Below are positions 8,214 to 16,112 of a DNA stretch of 64,000 bases, in pieces. The stretch's first letter is position 1; every line of letters begins with the position of its first letter. The position numbers and the translations under genes are program-made. Source of the stretch: a marine gamma proteobacterium HTCC2080 (GTDB lineage Bacteria > Pseudomonadota > Gammaproteobacteria > Pseudomonadales > Halieaceae). Under the pieces are notes generated by a model, which searched no databases, had not been told where the DNA came from, and saw nothing but the letters and a program-made list of their open reading frames with translations. The stretch is taken from assembly GCA_000169115.1 (NCBI GenBank), contig AAVV01000010.1, positions 1-64,000 of the forward strand, in the 5' to 3' direction.

Positions 8214-9906
8214 AGCCAAGATTATTCGTCAGACCATTGACTTGGGGTTGTTCAATCAGAAGAGTCCCGACAACCTTCTGGGAGCGCAGCCAACGGCCGA
8301 CCACATCCCAAATGGGTTCACCTTCAACGCGGTGCACTGAAGCCCAGCCTGCGACTTTGTAGGACTTACCGGCATCAATAGATTGGCCATTTAAGCTTAA
8401 ATTACCAATACGTTCACCTGCGCCTGCGGTTGGTGTAATGCTGTAACCAAGCCCCCCCACTCGAACCATGTCTCCCCCCTGCTGGTAATAAGGGTCGGGA
8501 TTAAAGAGATTGTCTGCTACATCCTCCAAGACAGTCTTCAGGGCCGCGCCACTCATTTCATTGACCGTGACTGCAGGATAAGTAATAGCCACCTGCGCCA
8601 TAAGGTCTTCCATGGTGATATTTGATGCTGGCAGTAATGTTGTTCCCCAGCGAAAGCCCGGGGAGAACGCGATTTCAGCATCGAGTTCATCCCGTAATGC
8701 GTTACAGATGAGCTGATCAAAACTGCCGTTAAAGTTGCCGCGCCGATATAAAAGATCGTCGGTTGTCGCTAAAACTTCGCTCAACTGCTCGGCATAGGGG
8801 GCGCGGATATCACTAATTAAAGACGACATGTCTGGATCGGGATTTAGCAAATCAGAAAACACGGGCAGCAGTTTATATGACCAATTTTTTATGCGACCCC
8901 CGCGGACATCAAAGTCTAGAGCACCCAGAAATTTTCCGTTGGAACCAGCGTTGGTTACCAGCGTTATCCCCTTTGGATTTTTTACTTCCAGAGCACTAGG
9001 AATGGCATCGTGGGTGTGCCCTCCGAGAATGGCATCGAGCCCAGACACCCGAGAAGCCAGCTTAATATCGGTATCAGCGCCATTGTGTGACAGTAAAACC
9101 ACGATTTGGGCGCCGTTACGGCGCACCTCGTCAATTTTTTCCTGTAACTCACGCTCACGAATACCAAAGCTCCACCCCTCCATTAGGTAGGCTGGATTGG
9201 CTACTGGAGTATAGGGAAAGGCCTGTCCAATAATAGCGACGGGAACACCATTTAACTCGCGCATGACATGACCAGGGAAGACGGGGTCGCCAAACTCCTT
9301 ATCGCGAATATTTTGGGCTAAAAATGCAGTGTGCCCCCCCAAGTCATTTTTAATAATCGACTGCACACGCTCAGTGCCAAGGGTGAATTCCCAGTGCCCA
9401 GTCATGACGTCAATGCCTAGAAGCTTAGAGGCATCAACCATATCTTGCCCCTGAGTCCATAGCGCCGTAGCCGACCCCTGCCAAAGATCTCCACCGTCGA
9501 GGAGGAGTGCACCCGGACGAACAGCTTTCAGCTGTTTTATCAGCGTCGCCAAATGGGCGAACCCACCAACTTGACCAAATTCCAGTGCAGCTGCGGAATA
9601 ATCTAGGTGCGTGTAGGCGTGGGCTTGTCGGGTATCTACTGCAATATGATAACGCTCTAATAAAGCCTTACCGACAAGATGTGGACTGCGATTGCGCGCG
9701 TTATGAACCCCAATATTAGCTTGGGGCTCACGATAGTGAACCGGCATGAGCTGCGCATGAGCGTCGGTCATATGCAGCAGATGGACGTTACCAATCGGTG
9801 CGATATCGTAAGGGTTTTGCGTTCTAGCACGAGCCGCCACACCGGGTAGTGCTAATCCCGCCGCCGCACCCAGCGCCAGCAGTTTTCCAAATTCACGGCG
9901 TTCGAT
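8203..9906 (-). CDS. soxB: SoxB, periplasmic sulfate thiol esterase
   Basis: SoxB removes sulfate hydrolytically from the SoxY-bound S-sulfonate. Family motifs: HMTDAHAQ near the N-terminus (di-manganese site), GGDLWQGS, TGHWEFTLG, LLSHNGADTD and GGHTHDAIP, followed by a 5'-nucleotidase-like C-terminal domain. A Tat signal is encoded just upstream of the first usable start: codons at 9900-9841 read RREFGKLLA then a hydrophobic Ala/Gly/Leu run. There is no in-frame ATG, GTG or TTG between the stop at 9928-9930 and the GTG at 9840, which would cut the Tat motif off. I give the ATC at 9904-9906 as the likely first codon because the family begins a few residues before RRxF; an upstream frameshift is the other explanation. 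Length from ATC is 567 residues. Confidence 0.9.
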   Translation of the reverse strand: MERREFGKLLALGAAAGLALPGVAARARTQNPYDIAPIGNVHLLHMTDAHAQLMPVHYREPQANIGVHNARNRSPHLVGKALLERYHIAVDTRQAHAYTHLDYSAAALEFGQVGGFAHLATLIKQLKAVRPGALLLDGGDLWQGSATALWTQGQDMVDASKLLGIDVMTGHWEFTLGTERVQSIIKNDLGGHTAFLAQNIRDKEFGDPVFPGHVMRELNGVPVAIIGQAFPYTPVANPAYLMEGWSFGIRERELQEKIDEVRRNGAQIVVLLSHNGADTDIKLASRVSGLDAILGGHTHDAIPSALEVKNPKGITLVTNAGSNGKFLGALDFDVRGGRIKNWSYKLLPVFSDLLNPDPDMSSLISDIRAPYAEQLSEVLATTDDLLYRRGNFNGSFDQLICNALRDELDAEIAFSPGFRWGTTLLPASNITMEDLMAQVAITYPAVTVNEMSGAALKTVLEDVADNLFNPDPYYQQGGDMVRVGGLGYSITPTAGAGERIGNLSLNGQSIDAGKSYKVAGWASVHRVEGEPIWDVVGRWLRSQKVVGTLLIEQPQVNGLTNNLGYAG

Positions 9907-9945
9907 GACAGTATTCCAGGGCTTCCCTCACCAGCTGCTGCTCCA

Positions 9946-10548
9946 TCATGGCTGAGATCGATTAACAGGCGAATTTGGATCAAAAAGAAAGGCCATAACG
10001 TCTTGCAGCTGCTTTTCTGTCAATATACCCGCGGCACCGAAACGTGGCATATGAGAACACACATTATAAGCATGGGTGTTCCAGAGCTTAGTCCAGGTGT
10101 ACTGCAACATGGCAACGCTCTGTCCCCGTGCGCCATAACCACTCAGCGAAGGCCCTAGGTTGCCATATGCCACCTCGTTGGGATCAAGCTGATGGCAGGC
10201 ATAGCAATTACCCCCGTTTTCTTGTTCGGGGTCATCGGAATATTGAAGCCCTCTGCCGTTGCTCGCCACCTTTTCACCAAGCTGCCAATCACCCAAATAA
10301 CGTTCGCCTGTAGGTATAGGAACGCCTTTAAATGCCGCTTCTCGCAGCTTGGCAGCGCGCACTTCATCAAGAGATGCCGAGCGGGGTTGACTGCAAAACT
10401 CCTGAAGCTCGTCCTGTTTAAGGCGCTCTAAGGTGACAAAGTTTTTGTCTTTCATCGAATCGAGCAGCACGTTGTACGCCTCATTGGCGTACACAGCGGT
10501 TGAAAAAAGGATGAACGCCAGAAGTTGCATGATTGTTTTCATCATCAT
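9946..10548 (-). CDS. soxX: SoxX, c-type cytochrome of the SoxAX complex
   Basis: 200 residues with a cleavable signal peptide (hydrophobic 5-21, ending VYANEA). One haem c site is present, C-Y-A-C-H at 115-119, and an M-P-R-F-G segment (about 167-171) supplies the probable Met axial ligand. SoxX forms with SoxA the SoxAX cytochrome that couples thiosulfate oxidatively to SoxY. The start ATG at 10548 follows the soxA stop with no gap (TAA then ATG ATG ATG), so translation is coupled. Confidence 0.93.
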   Translation of the reverse strand: MMMKTIMQLLAFILFSTAVYANEAYNVLLDSMKDKNFVTLERLKQDELQEFCSQPRSASLDEVRAAKLREAAFKGVPIPTGERYLGDWQLGEKVASNGRGLQYSDDPEQENGGNCYACHQLDPNEVAYGNLGPSLSGYGARGQSVAMLQYTWTKLWNTHAYNVCSHMPRFGAAGILTEKQLQDVMAFLFDPNSPVNRSQP

Positions 10549-11355
10549 TTACCGTTTTAGCCCCGGCGCAGCCATGGGAGCCCCAGCGCCATTGACTGCA
10601 AGGTAGGTCTGCAGTGCTACGGTGGCCTCAGAGCCCATAACAAGTTCAGGCATTCGCTGCTGACGCATACAATCGCGCATACGCCAGCCCATAGTGCGGA
10701 CAATACCTTGAGATATTCGATAGGCAGGCCAACTGCTGTAGGCCTCTGCCGCACCCTGATATGTGGTTAAATTTGGCAGTGTCTGTAAACGGATACGACG
10801 CCCACCCTGTTCATGACAGGTGGCACAGGAAAAATCATGGGGCCCCGCCCGATAGTAAAAAAGACGCTCGCCCAATTCATAGGTCGCTCGCTCTTTCGCA
10901 TGAGCCTGCATCGGGGCGATAGCCAAGCCACTAGACTGATCGGCAATCCATGCAACCAGCGCTTCTAGCTCAGTCCCCAAATCACCTCGCAGTGAGTAGG
11001 GTTTCCCATGCACCTCGGCGGGAGTGAGGCCTTGTAGTTGGGTCATACAATGTTCAAGGCGTGCCTCCACGTCTTGAACGCGATCGACATCTGCAAAATA
11101 ACGGGGCAGTTGCGCATAGGCGCCCTCCACAACTCCCGGGCCTAGGCCAAGATCGCATTGTTCTAGTGAAGCAGACTTCGGGCCTGCGGGAGTGAACCAA
11201 ATTTCCTCGCCATCGAAAATAACAAAGATCGCTGGATTGTCATCACCCAACATCGCGCGATACTCGTCAAAAACACCTTCTGTCTCAGAAAAAAGCATTG
11301 CAGACCACAAGCCTATTAAGACAGCGGAAATACCTCTAATAAAACCTTTATGCAT
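10549..11355 (-). CDS. soxA: SoxA, L-cysteine S-thiosulfotransferase subunit
   Basis: 268 residues from the ATG at 11355 (a TTG at 11373 is possible). Residues 1-24 are a signal peptide. Only one haem c motif is present, C-A-T-C-H at 177-181; the N-terminal domain keeps Cys67 and Cys103 (probably a disulfide) but lacks a CxxCH, so this is the single-haem type of SoxA. Cys229 in MRDCMRQQRMP is the conserved active-site Cys that becomes the cysteine persulfide haem ligand. Together with SoxX it conjugates thiosulfate to the SoxY swinging-arm cysteine in the periplasm. Confidence 0.93.
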   Translation of the reverse strand: MHKGFIRGISAVLIGLWSAMLFSETEGVFDEYRAMLGDDNPAIFVIFDGEEIWFTPAGPKSASLEQCDLGLGPGVVEGAYAQLPRYFADVDRVQDVEARLEHCMTQLQGLTPAEVHGKPYSLRGDLGTELEALVAWIADQSSGLAIAPMQAHAKERATYELGERLFYYRAGPHDFSCATCHEQGGRRIRLQTLPNLTTYQGAAEAYSSWPAYRISQGIVRTMGWRMRDCMRQQRMPELVMGSEATVALQTYLAVNGAGAPMAAPGLKR

Positions 11356-11373
11356 AATGACCCGCTCATCCAA

Positions 11374-11685
11374 TCAACGAATAGTGGTCTCACCAGAGCC
11401 GCTGTCACCGTGATTATCGCGCCAGACGACTTTAACTACGTCCCCTTGAGCGCCGCCTTTAAAACGCACTCCAAGGAAAGGATTGGCCGATACAGCGGCA
11501 CCCCAATAGGCCTGCACCACAACGACGTCATTATGGAGTACCTGAATATCTTCAATAAAGTTTGCCGGAATCGCCGCACCACTTTGATCCTTGCGCATTC
11601 CTGTTTCCATGGGGTGGCGCATCAATGCCTTGACCTCACAGTAATCGTCTTTAAGTTGTGCCCGAATTCTAATTCGACTGGCCAT
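11374..11685 (-). CDS. soxZ: SoxZ, sulfur carrier partner of SoxY
   Basis: 103 residues, no signal peptide (it is expected to cross the membrane bound to Tat-exported SoxY). The start at 11685 is set by a strong AGGAG site 6 nt upstream. The family pattern is clear: MASRIRIRAQL, MRHPMETGMRKD, IPANFIEDI and the C-terminal GDVVKVVWRDNHGD with an immunoglobulin-like beta pattern. The gene is packed between soxY and soxA. Confidence 0.94.
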   Translation of the reverse strand: MASRIRIRAQLKDDYCEVKALMRHPMETGMRKDQSGAAIPANFIEDIQVLHNDVVVVQAYWGAAVSANPFLGVRFKGGAQGDVVKVVWRDNHGDSGSGETTIR

Positions 11686-11695
11686 CGTTTTCTCC

Positions 11696-12172
11696 TTAGC
11701 CGCCGCAGCCACCCAAAGTGACCTTGGTTTCTCTTTGCATCATGTAAAGCTGGCCGTTTGCCTCGGCAACGGCATAGAGATTGCCAGTTTGCGCAACCTT
11801 GACTCGTGTTTCTGCATAGGGCTGGGTATTGGGGGGAACTTGAAAGACTGCCGCCAAGGGGTTGGGATTTTTTTCTACAATTACATAGATCTTACTCACA
11901 TCCGATAACACCGATGTATCAATCTCAATTCTGACTGGAACCACTGCGCCATTTTCAGCAATGTCAGGCGTAGAAAAAACAATCCCATCACTCACTTTTG
12001 GCACACCGCCCAGCGCTTCAAACGTAGCCTCAAGGGTCGTAGTTTGAAAGGCTGTTTCTGGTCGCAGTGCTGCCGCCCAAATTTTTTGCGGTAACGCGGC
12101 GACGACAAATAGCACGCTAGTCACCGCCACAAAGCTTCTGCGTGTTAACCCCAGAGGGTTTAAATTGCCCAT
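11696..12172 (-). CDS. soxY: SoxY, thiosulfate-oxidation carrier protein
   Basis: 158 residues from the ATG at 12172, which has GGAG 9 nt upstream; the ATG at 12187 (five residues longer) is the alternative. The Tat signal LTRRSFVAV is at about 9-17, followed by a hydrophobic stretch. The protein ends in G-G-C-G-G with Cys156, the swinging-arm cysteine that carries the sulfur intermediates from SoxAX to SoxB and SoxCD. The body has the beta-sandwich pattern of SoxY (for example VPVRIEID and SKIYVIVEKNPNPLAAVF). Confidence 0.95.
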   Translation of the reverse strand: MGNLNPLGLTRRSFVAVTSVLFVVAALPQKIWAAALRPETAFQTTTLEATFEALGGVPKVSDGIVFSTPDIAENGAVVPVRIEIDTSVLSDVSKIYVIVEKNPNPLAAVFQVPPNTQPYAETRVKVAQTGNLYAVAEANGQLYMMQRETKVTLGGCGG

Positions 12173-12195
12173 AGATCTCAGCTCCATTATTTAAT

Positions 12196-13233
12196 TCATT
12201 GCCCTGAGGCCAACCAAAGTGCCAGTGCCGCCACGACAGTATCATCCAATTGGGCCATCGCCGGCATAGGCACTGAACCCCACACGCCCTGCCCCCCCTG
12301 TTTGATTTTTTCAGCTAAATAATCCGAGGCATCCGCCCCTGCATAACGAGCTCGAATGGCTGTAAACGCAGGTCCAATCAACGCTTTATTCATCTGATGA
12401 CAAGCCTTACAGCCACTCGCCGATAAAAGGTCAGCAGGTCGCTGGTCTAAACTGCCACTCTGCTGCAGCTGCGATACCGGAAGCTGTGGTGCGGGTGCGG
12501 TCTGCATACCGGGCAACGGGCCATAATCACGCATCTGATCTTTAAGGTTGCCATGAGCATTCATTGCGTAATCTGGGAGAAATGACGTGATGGCCGTATT
12601 GACTGAACAGTTGGTGATGCAGGCTGACCCAACTACATCGGGAACGCCAGCAACCGACCAAAGGCCGTGATCCTCCGTCATACCATTACGATTTGGCATC
12701 AAGGCCTGAACGTCTTCCATATTTTTATCAGACAATACAAAGTCCTCGTCCACAATGTAGGCAAGGTTAAGCAAGTAGGCAACCAGTGAGTAAACCTCAT
12801 CAACTGCCAATGACTTTGGAGCATTCCAGGGCATTGCACGGTTTATGTAATCCCAAATCGTCGACAAGGTTGCCACCTTCATAAAGGTCGTCCGAACAAC
12901 AGAGGGATCTGTAAGCGCCGCCACACGCCCTGTCTGAATATCGTCTTCGGTAATGTTGCCTAAAACAATAGGCGAAAAAACCTCATTAGAATCACCAAAA
13001 TCGCCGTGGCAATTTGCGCATTGATCGAACCACAACGCCTCACCTTCCTCCACCGAACCTGAACCCGAGGGTAAGCCGACAAAGTCCGGGCGCACATCAA
13101 TATCCCAGGCGCTTAGCTCTGCAGCTGTTGCGGTTCTTCCCAGCTCATTTAGGGCCGATGAATAGTCGTCCGCGAAGGCGTTATAACCCAAAATATTCAG
13201 GCAGATAATCCATAATCTAGCCCACCTGAACAT
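12196..13233 (-). CDS. soxD: SoxD, dihaem cytochrome of sulfane dehydrogenase SoxCD
   Basis: 345 residues from the ATG at 13233, which has GAGG 6 nt upstream and overlaps the soxC stop by 17 nt. Residues 1-21 are a signal peptide (ends YNAFADD). Two haem c sites are seen: C-A-N-C-H at 72-76 and C-K-A-C-H at 275-279, in two cytochrome c domains joined by a linker with an extra Cys pair (SACITNCS). SoxD takes the electrons from the molybdenum subunit SoxC during oxidation of the sulfane sulfur on SoxY. Its presence means full oxidation to sulfate without sulfur globules is likely. Confidence 0.9.
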   Translation of the reverse strand: MFRWARLWIICLNILGYNAFADDYSSALNELGRTATAAELSAWDIDVRPDFVGLPSGSGSVEEGEALWFDQCANCHGDFGDSNEVFSPIVLGNITEDDIQTGRVAALTDPSVVRTTFMKVATLSTIWDYINRAMPWNAPKSLAVDEVYSLVAYLLNLAYIVDEDFVLSDKNMEDVQALMPNRNGMTEDHGLWSVAGVPDVVGSACITNCSVNTAITSFLPDYAMNAHGNLKDQMRDYGPLPGMQTAPAPQLPVSQLQQSGSLDQRPADLLSASGCKACHQMNKALIGPAFTAIRARYAGADASDYLAEKIKQGGQGVWGSVPMPAMAQLDDTVVAALALWLASGQ

Positions 13234-14551
13234 TATCCACCTCACCTGAGGGACTTACCCGCCACGTCTGAATCGCATTATTGTGATAGATCGAACGCGT
13301 GCCTCGCTCAGCCACCAACGCGGCACGCTGTGGTTGTATGTAACCCGTATCGTCAGAGACTCGACTTTGCAGCAAAGCCGGCTCGCCTCGCCAAACCCAG
13401 TCAAAATTAAATCGCGTCAGCATTTTTGAGGGCACCTGACCCTCTAGCCTTGCCCCTTGCCAGTTGCGTCCGCCATCAACAGAAACCTCCACCTTGCGCA
13501 CGGAGCCTCGCCCCGACCAAGCCAAACCCGTAATACAGTAATAACCCTGGCTGAGCAGTTTTTGGCCGCCCGAGGGCGCAGTGATAACAGACTTGGCCTC
13601 TTGTATGGCGGTGTACTGTCGCAGTTGGCCATTGGGCATGAGATCTACGTAATGACTTGCCTCATCCTTGGTGGCGTAGGGTTTGTTACCTACCTCCAGA
13701 CGGCGCAACCACTTCACCCAGGAAACGCCCTGAACACCAGGCACCACCAAGCGCAGTGGGTAGCCCTGCTCAGGTCTCAGCATTTCGCCATTTTGCCCAT
13801 AGGCAACAATTGCGTCTTCGAGTGCCCCAGCAAGGTTGATTGTTCGTGTCATCCCGGAACCATCGGCGCCCTCTGCCAACAAGTAGCTGGCGTCCCGGTC
13901 ATAGCCCGCACGCTCTAGTAACAGAGACAGCGGCACCCCCGTCCATTCAGAGCCTGACAACATACCGTGGGTGTATTGCACGGTGGGTACAGCTGAATTG
14001 CCCCACTCTAGAGCCGTATTCGCACCACATTCCAAGAAGTGCATACGCGACACACTGGGCATGCGTAATAAATCTGCCACCGTAAACACGAGGGGTTCTT
14101 TAACGAGACCGTTAATCATTAAGCGGTGGCGTCGAGGATCAATATCAACCCAACCCTGATGGTGTCGCTCAAAATGAAGACCGCTCGGTGTGATACATCC
14201 AAAAAGATTTTGCAGGGGTGTGAAAGCTACGCTCGCTTGATCAGTTTGCGTAAGGCCAGGGCTTTGTCGACGCACGGTGTTCGCTTCGAAGGGCGATGGC
14301 TGTCCATAGGGGTTTGTCGCCACGGGCTTGCCGAGGCTGCGGCTCCATTCGGGAACGTTTACGATATTAGGGTCATCGGCAAATGCCAGCCCCGAGGCGC
14401 CCGCTAACGCCGCAGCGAAGGAACCCCTTAAAAGATCTCTTCGGCCCTTATCGACTCCACGGTGTGATATCTCAGAGATCAGTTCTTCAGAAAGAAACGA
14501 CTCGGGCGCTGGCCTCAACCACCCCTCCTGATCACTGACACCTACCGGCAT
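13217..14551 (-). CDS. soxC: SoxC, molybdopterin subunit of sulfane dehydrogenase
   Basis: 444 residues from the ATG at 14551 (GTG at 14560 possible). A long hydrophilic N-region precedes the Tat motif GRRDLLRG (Arg37-Arg38), as in other SoxC proteins. The sulfite-oxidase fold is clear: ERHHQGWVDIDPRRHRL, the molybdenum ligand Cys175 in HFLECGANT, the RLVVPGVQGVSWVKW region, and a C-terminal dimerisation domain with VEVSVDGGRNW. It is the first gene of the sox operon, divergent from the thioredoxin gene at 14818. Confidence 0.93.
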   Translation of the reverse strand: MPVGVSDQEGWLRPAPESFLSEELISEISHRGVDKGRRDLLRGSFAAALAGASGLAFADDPNIVNVPEWSRSLGKPVATNPYGQPSPFEANTVRRQSPGLTQTDQASVAFTPLQNLFGCITPSGLHFERHHQGWVDIDPRRHRLMINGLVKEPLVFTVADLLRMPSVSRMHFLECGANTALEWGNSAVPTVQYTHGMLSGSEWTGVPLSLLLERAGYDRDASYLLAEGADGSGMTRTINLAGALEDAIVAYGQNGEMLRPEQGYPLRLVVPGVQGVSWVKWLRRLEVGNKPYATKDEASHYVDLMPNGQLRQYTAIQEAKSVITAPSGGQKLLSQGYYCITGLAWSGRGSVRKVEVSVDGGRNWQGARLEGQVPSKMLTRFNFDWVWRGEPALLQSRVSDDTGYIQPQRAALVAERGTRSIYHNNAIQTWRVSPSGEVDNVQVG

Positions 14552-14817
14552 GTGCTCCACCCCATGAATGCACTCCCATTATAATGACTACGATAGTACT
14601 GCCGTATGTAACCCCGTAGCGCCCCTGTTATTCTAATATACTATAAATATATAACCAAAATTAAATCCTCATGGACTCACTGCCTTACAGCGCCACTTTT
14701 CAACGATAGCCGCCCTGCTGTACAAAGCGGCAAACTCAAGAGCCTACAATAAGCCCAGATGATGCTGATTTCACACTTTAAATCTGACAAGACCCAAAGA
14801 CATGGGGACGGCCTGCT
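14552..14817. promoter_or_regulatory. Divergent intergenic region between soxC and the soxS/soxW-like gene
   Basis: The 266 bases between the two starts must hold both promoters. On the minus strand a perfect TATAAT hexamer lies at 14578-14583, about 27 nt before the soxC ATG, but no good -35 stands 17 nt further up. A run of A/T (about 14631-14656) marks the centre. No SoxR-type regulator gene is in the window and I found no convincing operator repeat. Confidence 0.3.
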
Positions 14818-15219
14818 TTGAAGGGCCGTAACGCTGCTTTGGGGTTGCTGCTGGGGATATTGGCGCTGTCAAAGGTTGATGCCAGTGAGCTGCTTTACAT
14901 TTATGCACCAGACTGTGCCGCATGTCAGCAATTCGATAGGGAAATTCTGCCTTACTACGAACAGACCGACGAAGCTCGTAAACTCCCGATTATCAAAATT
15001 AGCTTGGCCGATTGGCAGACAGGCCGCCACTCAAAAAGCGGCTGCCAAACCCAGCCGGTTAATGTGACGCCGACATTTATTGCACTAGTTAACTGCAAAG
15101 AGCAGGATCGTATTACCGGCTACTCCAAAGAGGAACTCTTCTGGATGTCGGTACATCGCATCGACGCCGGCATAACGTCAGCAACGTCAGCAACGTCACT
15201 TGGTACGCATGAACCTTGA
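14818..15219 (+). CDS. Periplasmic thioredoxin-like protein (SoxS/SoxW-like)
   Basis: 133 residues. The first 22 form a signal peptide (ends KVDASE). The next segment LLYIYAPDCAACQQFDREI carries a C-A-A-C redox pair in a thioredoxin fold, with the cis-Pro segment VTPTFIAL later and an extra Cys pair (GCQT, NCKEQ). Beside the sox operon this fits SoxS/SoxW, the thioredoxin that reactivates SoxYZ by reduction. The frame has only a TTG start at 14818, with GGGGACGG about 8 nt upstream; the upstream in-frame stop is at 14785-14787. No soxV/CcdA gene is present to feed it electrons in this window. Its 3' end overlaps the convergent gene by 24 nt. Confidence 0.7.
   Translation: MKGRNAALGLLLGILALSKVDASELLYIYAPDCAACQQFDREILPYYEQTDEARKLPIIKISLADWQTGRHSKSGCQTQPVNVTPTFIALVNCKEQDRITGYSKEELFWMSVHRIDAGITSATSATSLGTHEP
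15174..15198. repeat. Short tandem repeat, 9-bp unit, 2.9 copies
   Basis: The unit AACGTCAGC is repeated nearly three times in the tail-to-tail overlap of two genes. It codes for an Ala-Thr-Ser repeat at the end of the thioredoxin and includes the stop codon (15196-15198) of the convergent gene. Probably slippage at a tolerant C-terminus. Confidence 0.7.
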
Positions 15220-15993
15220 GCCAGGTGCTGGAGGTGAGTTGGGACCGCCCGCGAAACACTGTGCGTTGTAAAGCCAGCGCTTAGCGTCCTCGCCATCGTA
15301 AGAAAGCTGAGTATCCTCAACATGTCGGGTTTGGGTAACGACCTGAGCAAACTCTTCCGCAGCACCTTTGATTGCCGACGCAGAATTTTCCTCGCCAAAA
15401 GTCCAAAGCCTACCCGAGGGCGCGGCTAATTCCACGTAAGGCATCTGGTCTGGAGCAGCTTCACCCCGCACCTTAAAGGTCCAACCGAAGGTGTTAATCC
15501 CTAGAATAATAATATTCTGGAGGCGGTCTGTATTCTCGCGAACTCTTCCGAGTTCGTCATAAATGGCTTGGCCATGAGCCCAAGTCTCCATCTGCCGGGC
15601 TGTAATACAAGAGCGCGCGCTCATACTGGGCCCCACCCAAGGGCAGCGCTGGGAAGGATCAGCCTGGCTATAGGCCTGAGCGAGCTTCTGATAGGTTAAA
15701 CGCCAATCTGACACAAGCTGACTGCCCTCCGCCGACACCACTTGAGCCTCAACTTCTGTCAGGCTATCTCCGCGCTTTAACCCTTCCATGATCGGAACCA
15801 AAGCCGCTTGCAACTGGGGGGTATCCTCAAGGGCCCACAAGGCCATTTGGTTCCAAAAATGCAGATGCCGCAAAATTGTTTCAATGCTCCAAGCTTTGAA
15901 ACCAGTAGATCTCGAGAGATCCACGCTACCCAGATCACCTAGCAGCGCATTGAGATCTAGCGACTCTTCGAGAAAAGCTTTGGCCTGTTCCAT
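15196..15993 (-). CDS. TIGR03084-like DinB/MDMPI-fold protein
   Basis: 265 residues, soluble. The N-terminal half resembles the DinB / maleylpyruvate-isomerase N-terminal four-helix fold, with metal-binding His candidates in ILRHLHFWNQM and METWAHGQAIYDEL; the spacing matches what I recall of the TIGR03084 family. The function is unknown; a metal- or thiol-cofactor-dependent role is possible. The ATG at 15993 has AGGA 7 nt upstream. It is the last gene of the AtuA/carboxylase operon, 119 nt after the biotin carboxylase gene, which suggests a part in the same acyl-CoA route. Confidence 0.7.
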   Translation of the reverse strand: MEQAKAFLEESLDLNALLGDLGSVDLSRSTGFKAWSIETILRHLHFWNQMALWALEDTPQLQAALVPIMEGLKRGDSLTEVEAQVVSAEGSQLVSDWRLTYQKLAQAYSQADPSQRCPWVGPSMSARSCITARQMETWAHGQAIYDELGRVRENTDRLQNIIILGINTFGWTFKVRGEAAPDQMPYVELAAPSGRLWTFGEENSASAIKGAAEEFAQVVTQTRHVEDTQLSYDGEDAKRWLYNAQCFAGGPNSPPAPGSRFMRTK

Positions 15994-16112
15994 ATTTAGT
16001 TCCTATTAATATTGCATCGTCGGATCTACAAAATACTGTTTACATCGTAAGGCTTTGCAAACATGCAACAGCAGCAATACAGATTAAAGCGGTTTAGCCG
16101 CCAATGCAGTCG

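Noticed and set aside
13457-13918. A 153-codon plus-strand frame opposite soxC
   Set aside because: Antisense to the conserved molybdopterin domain; no motif of its own.
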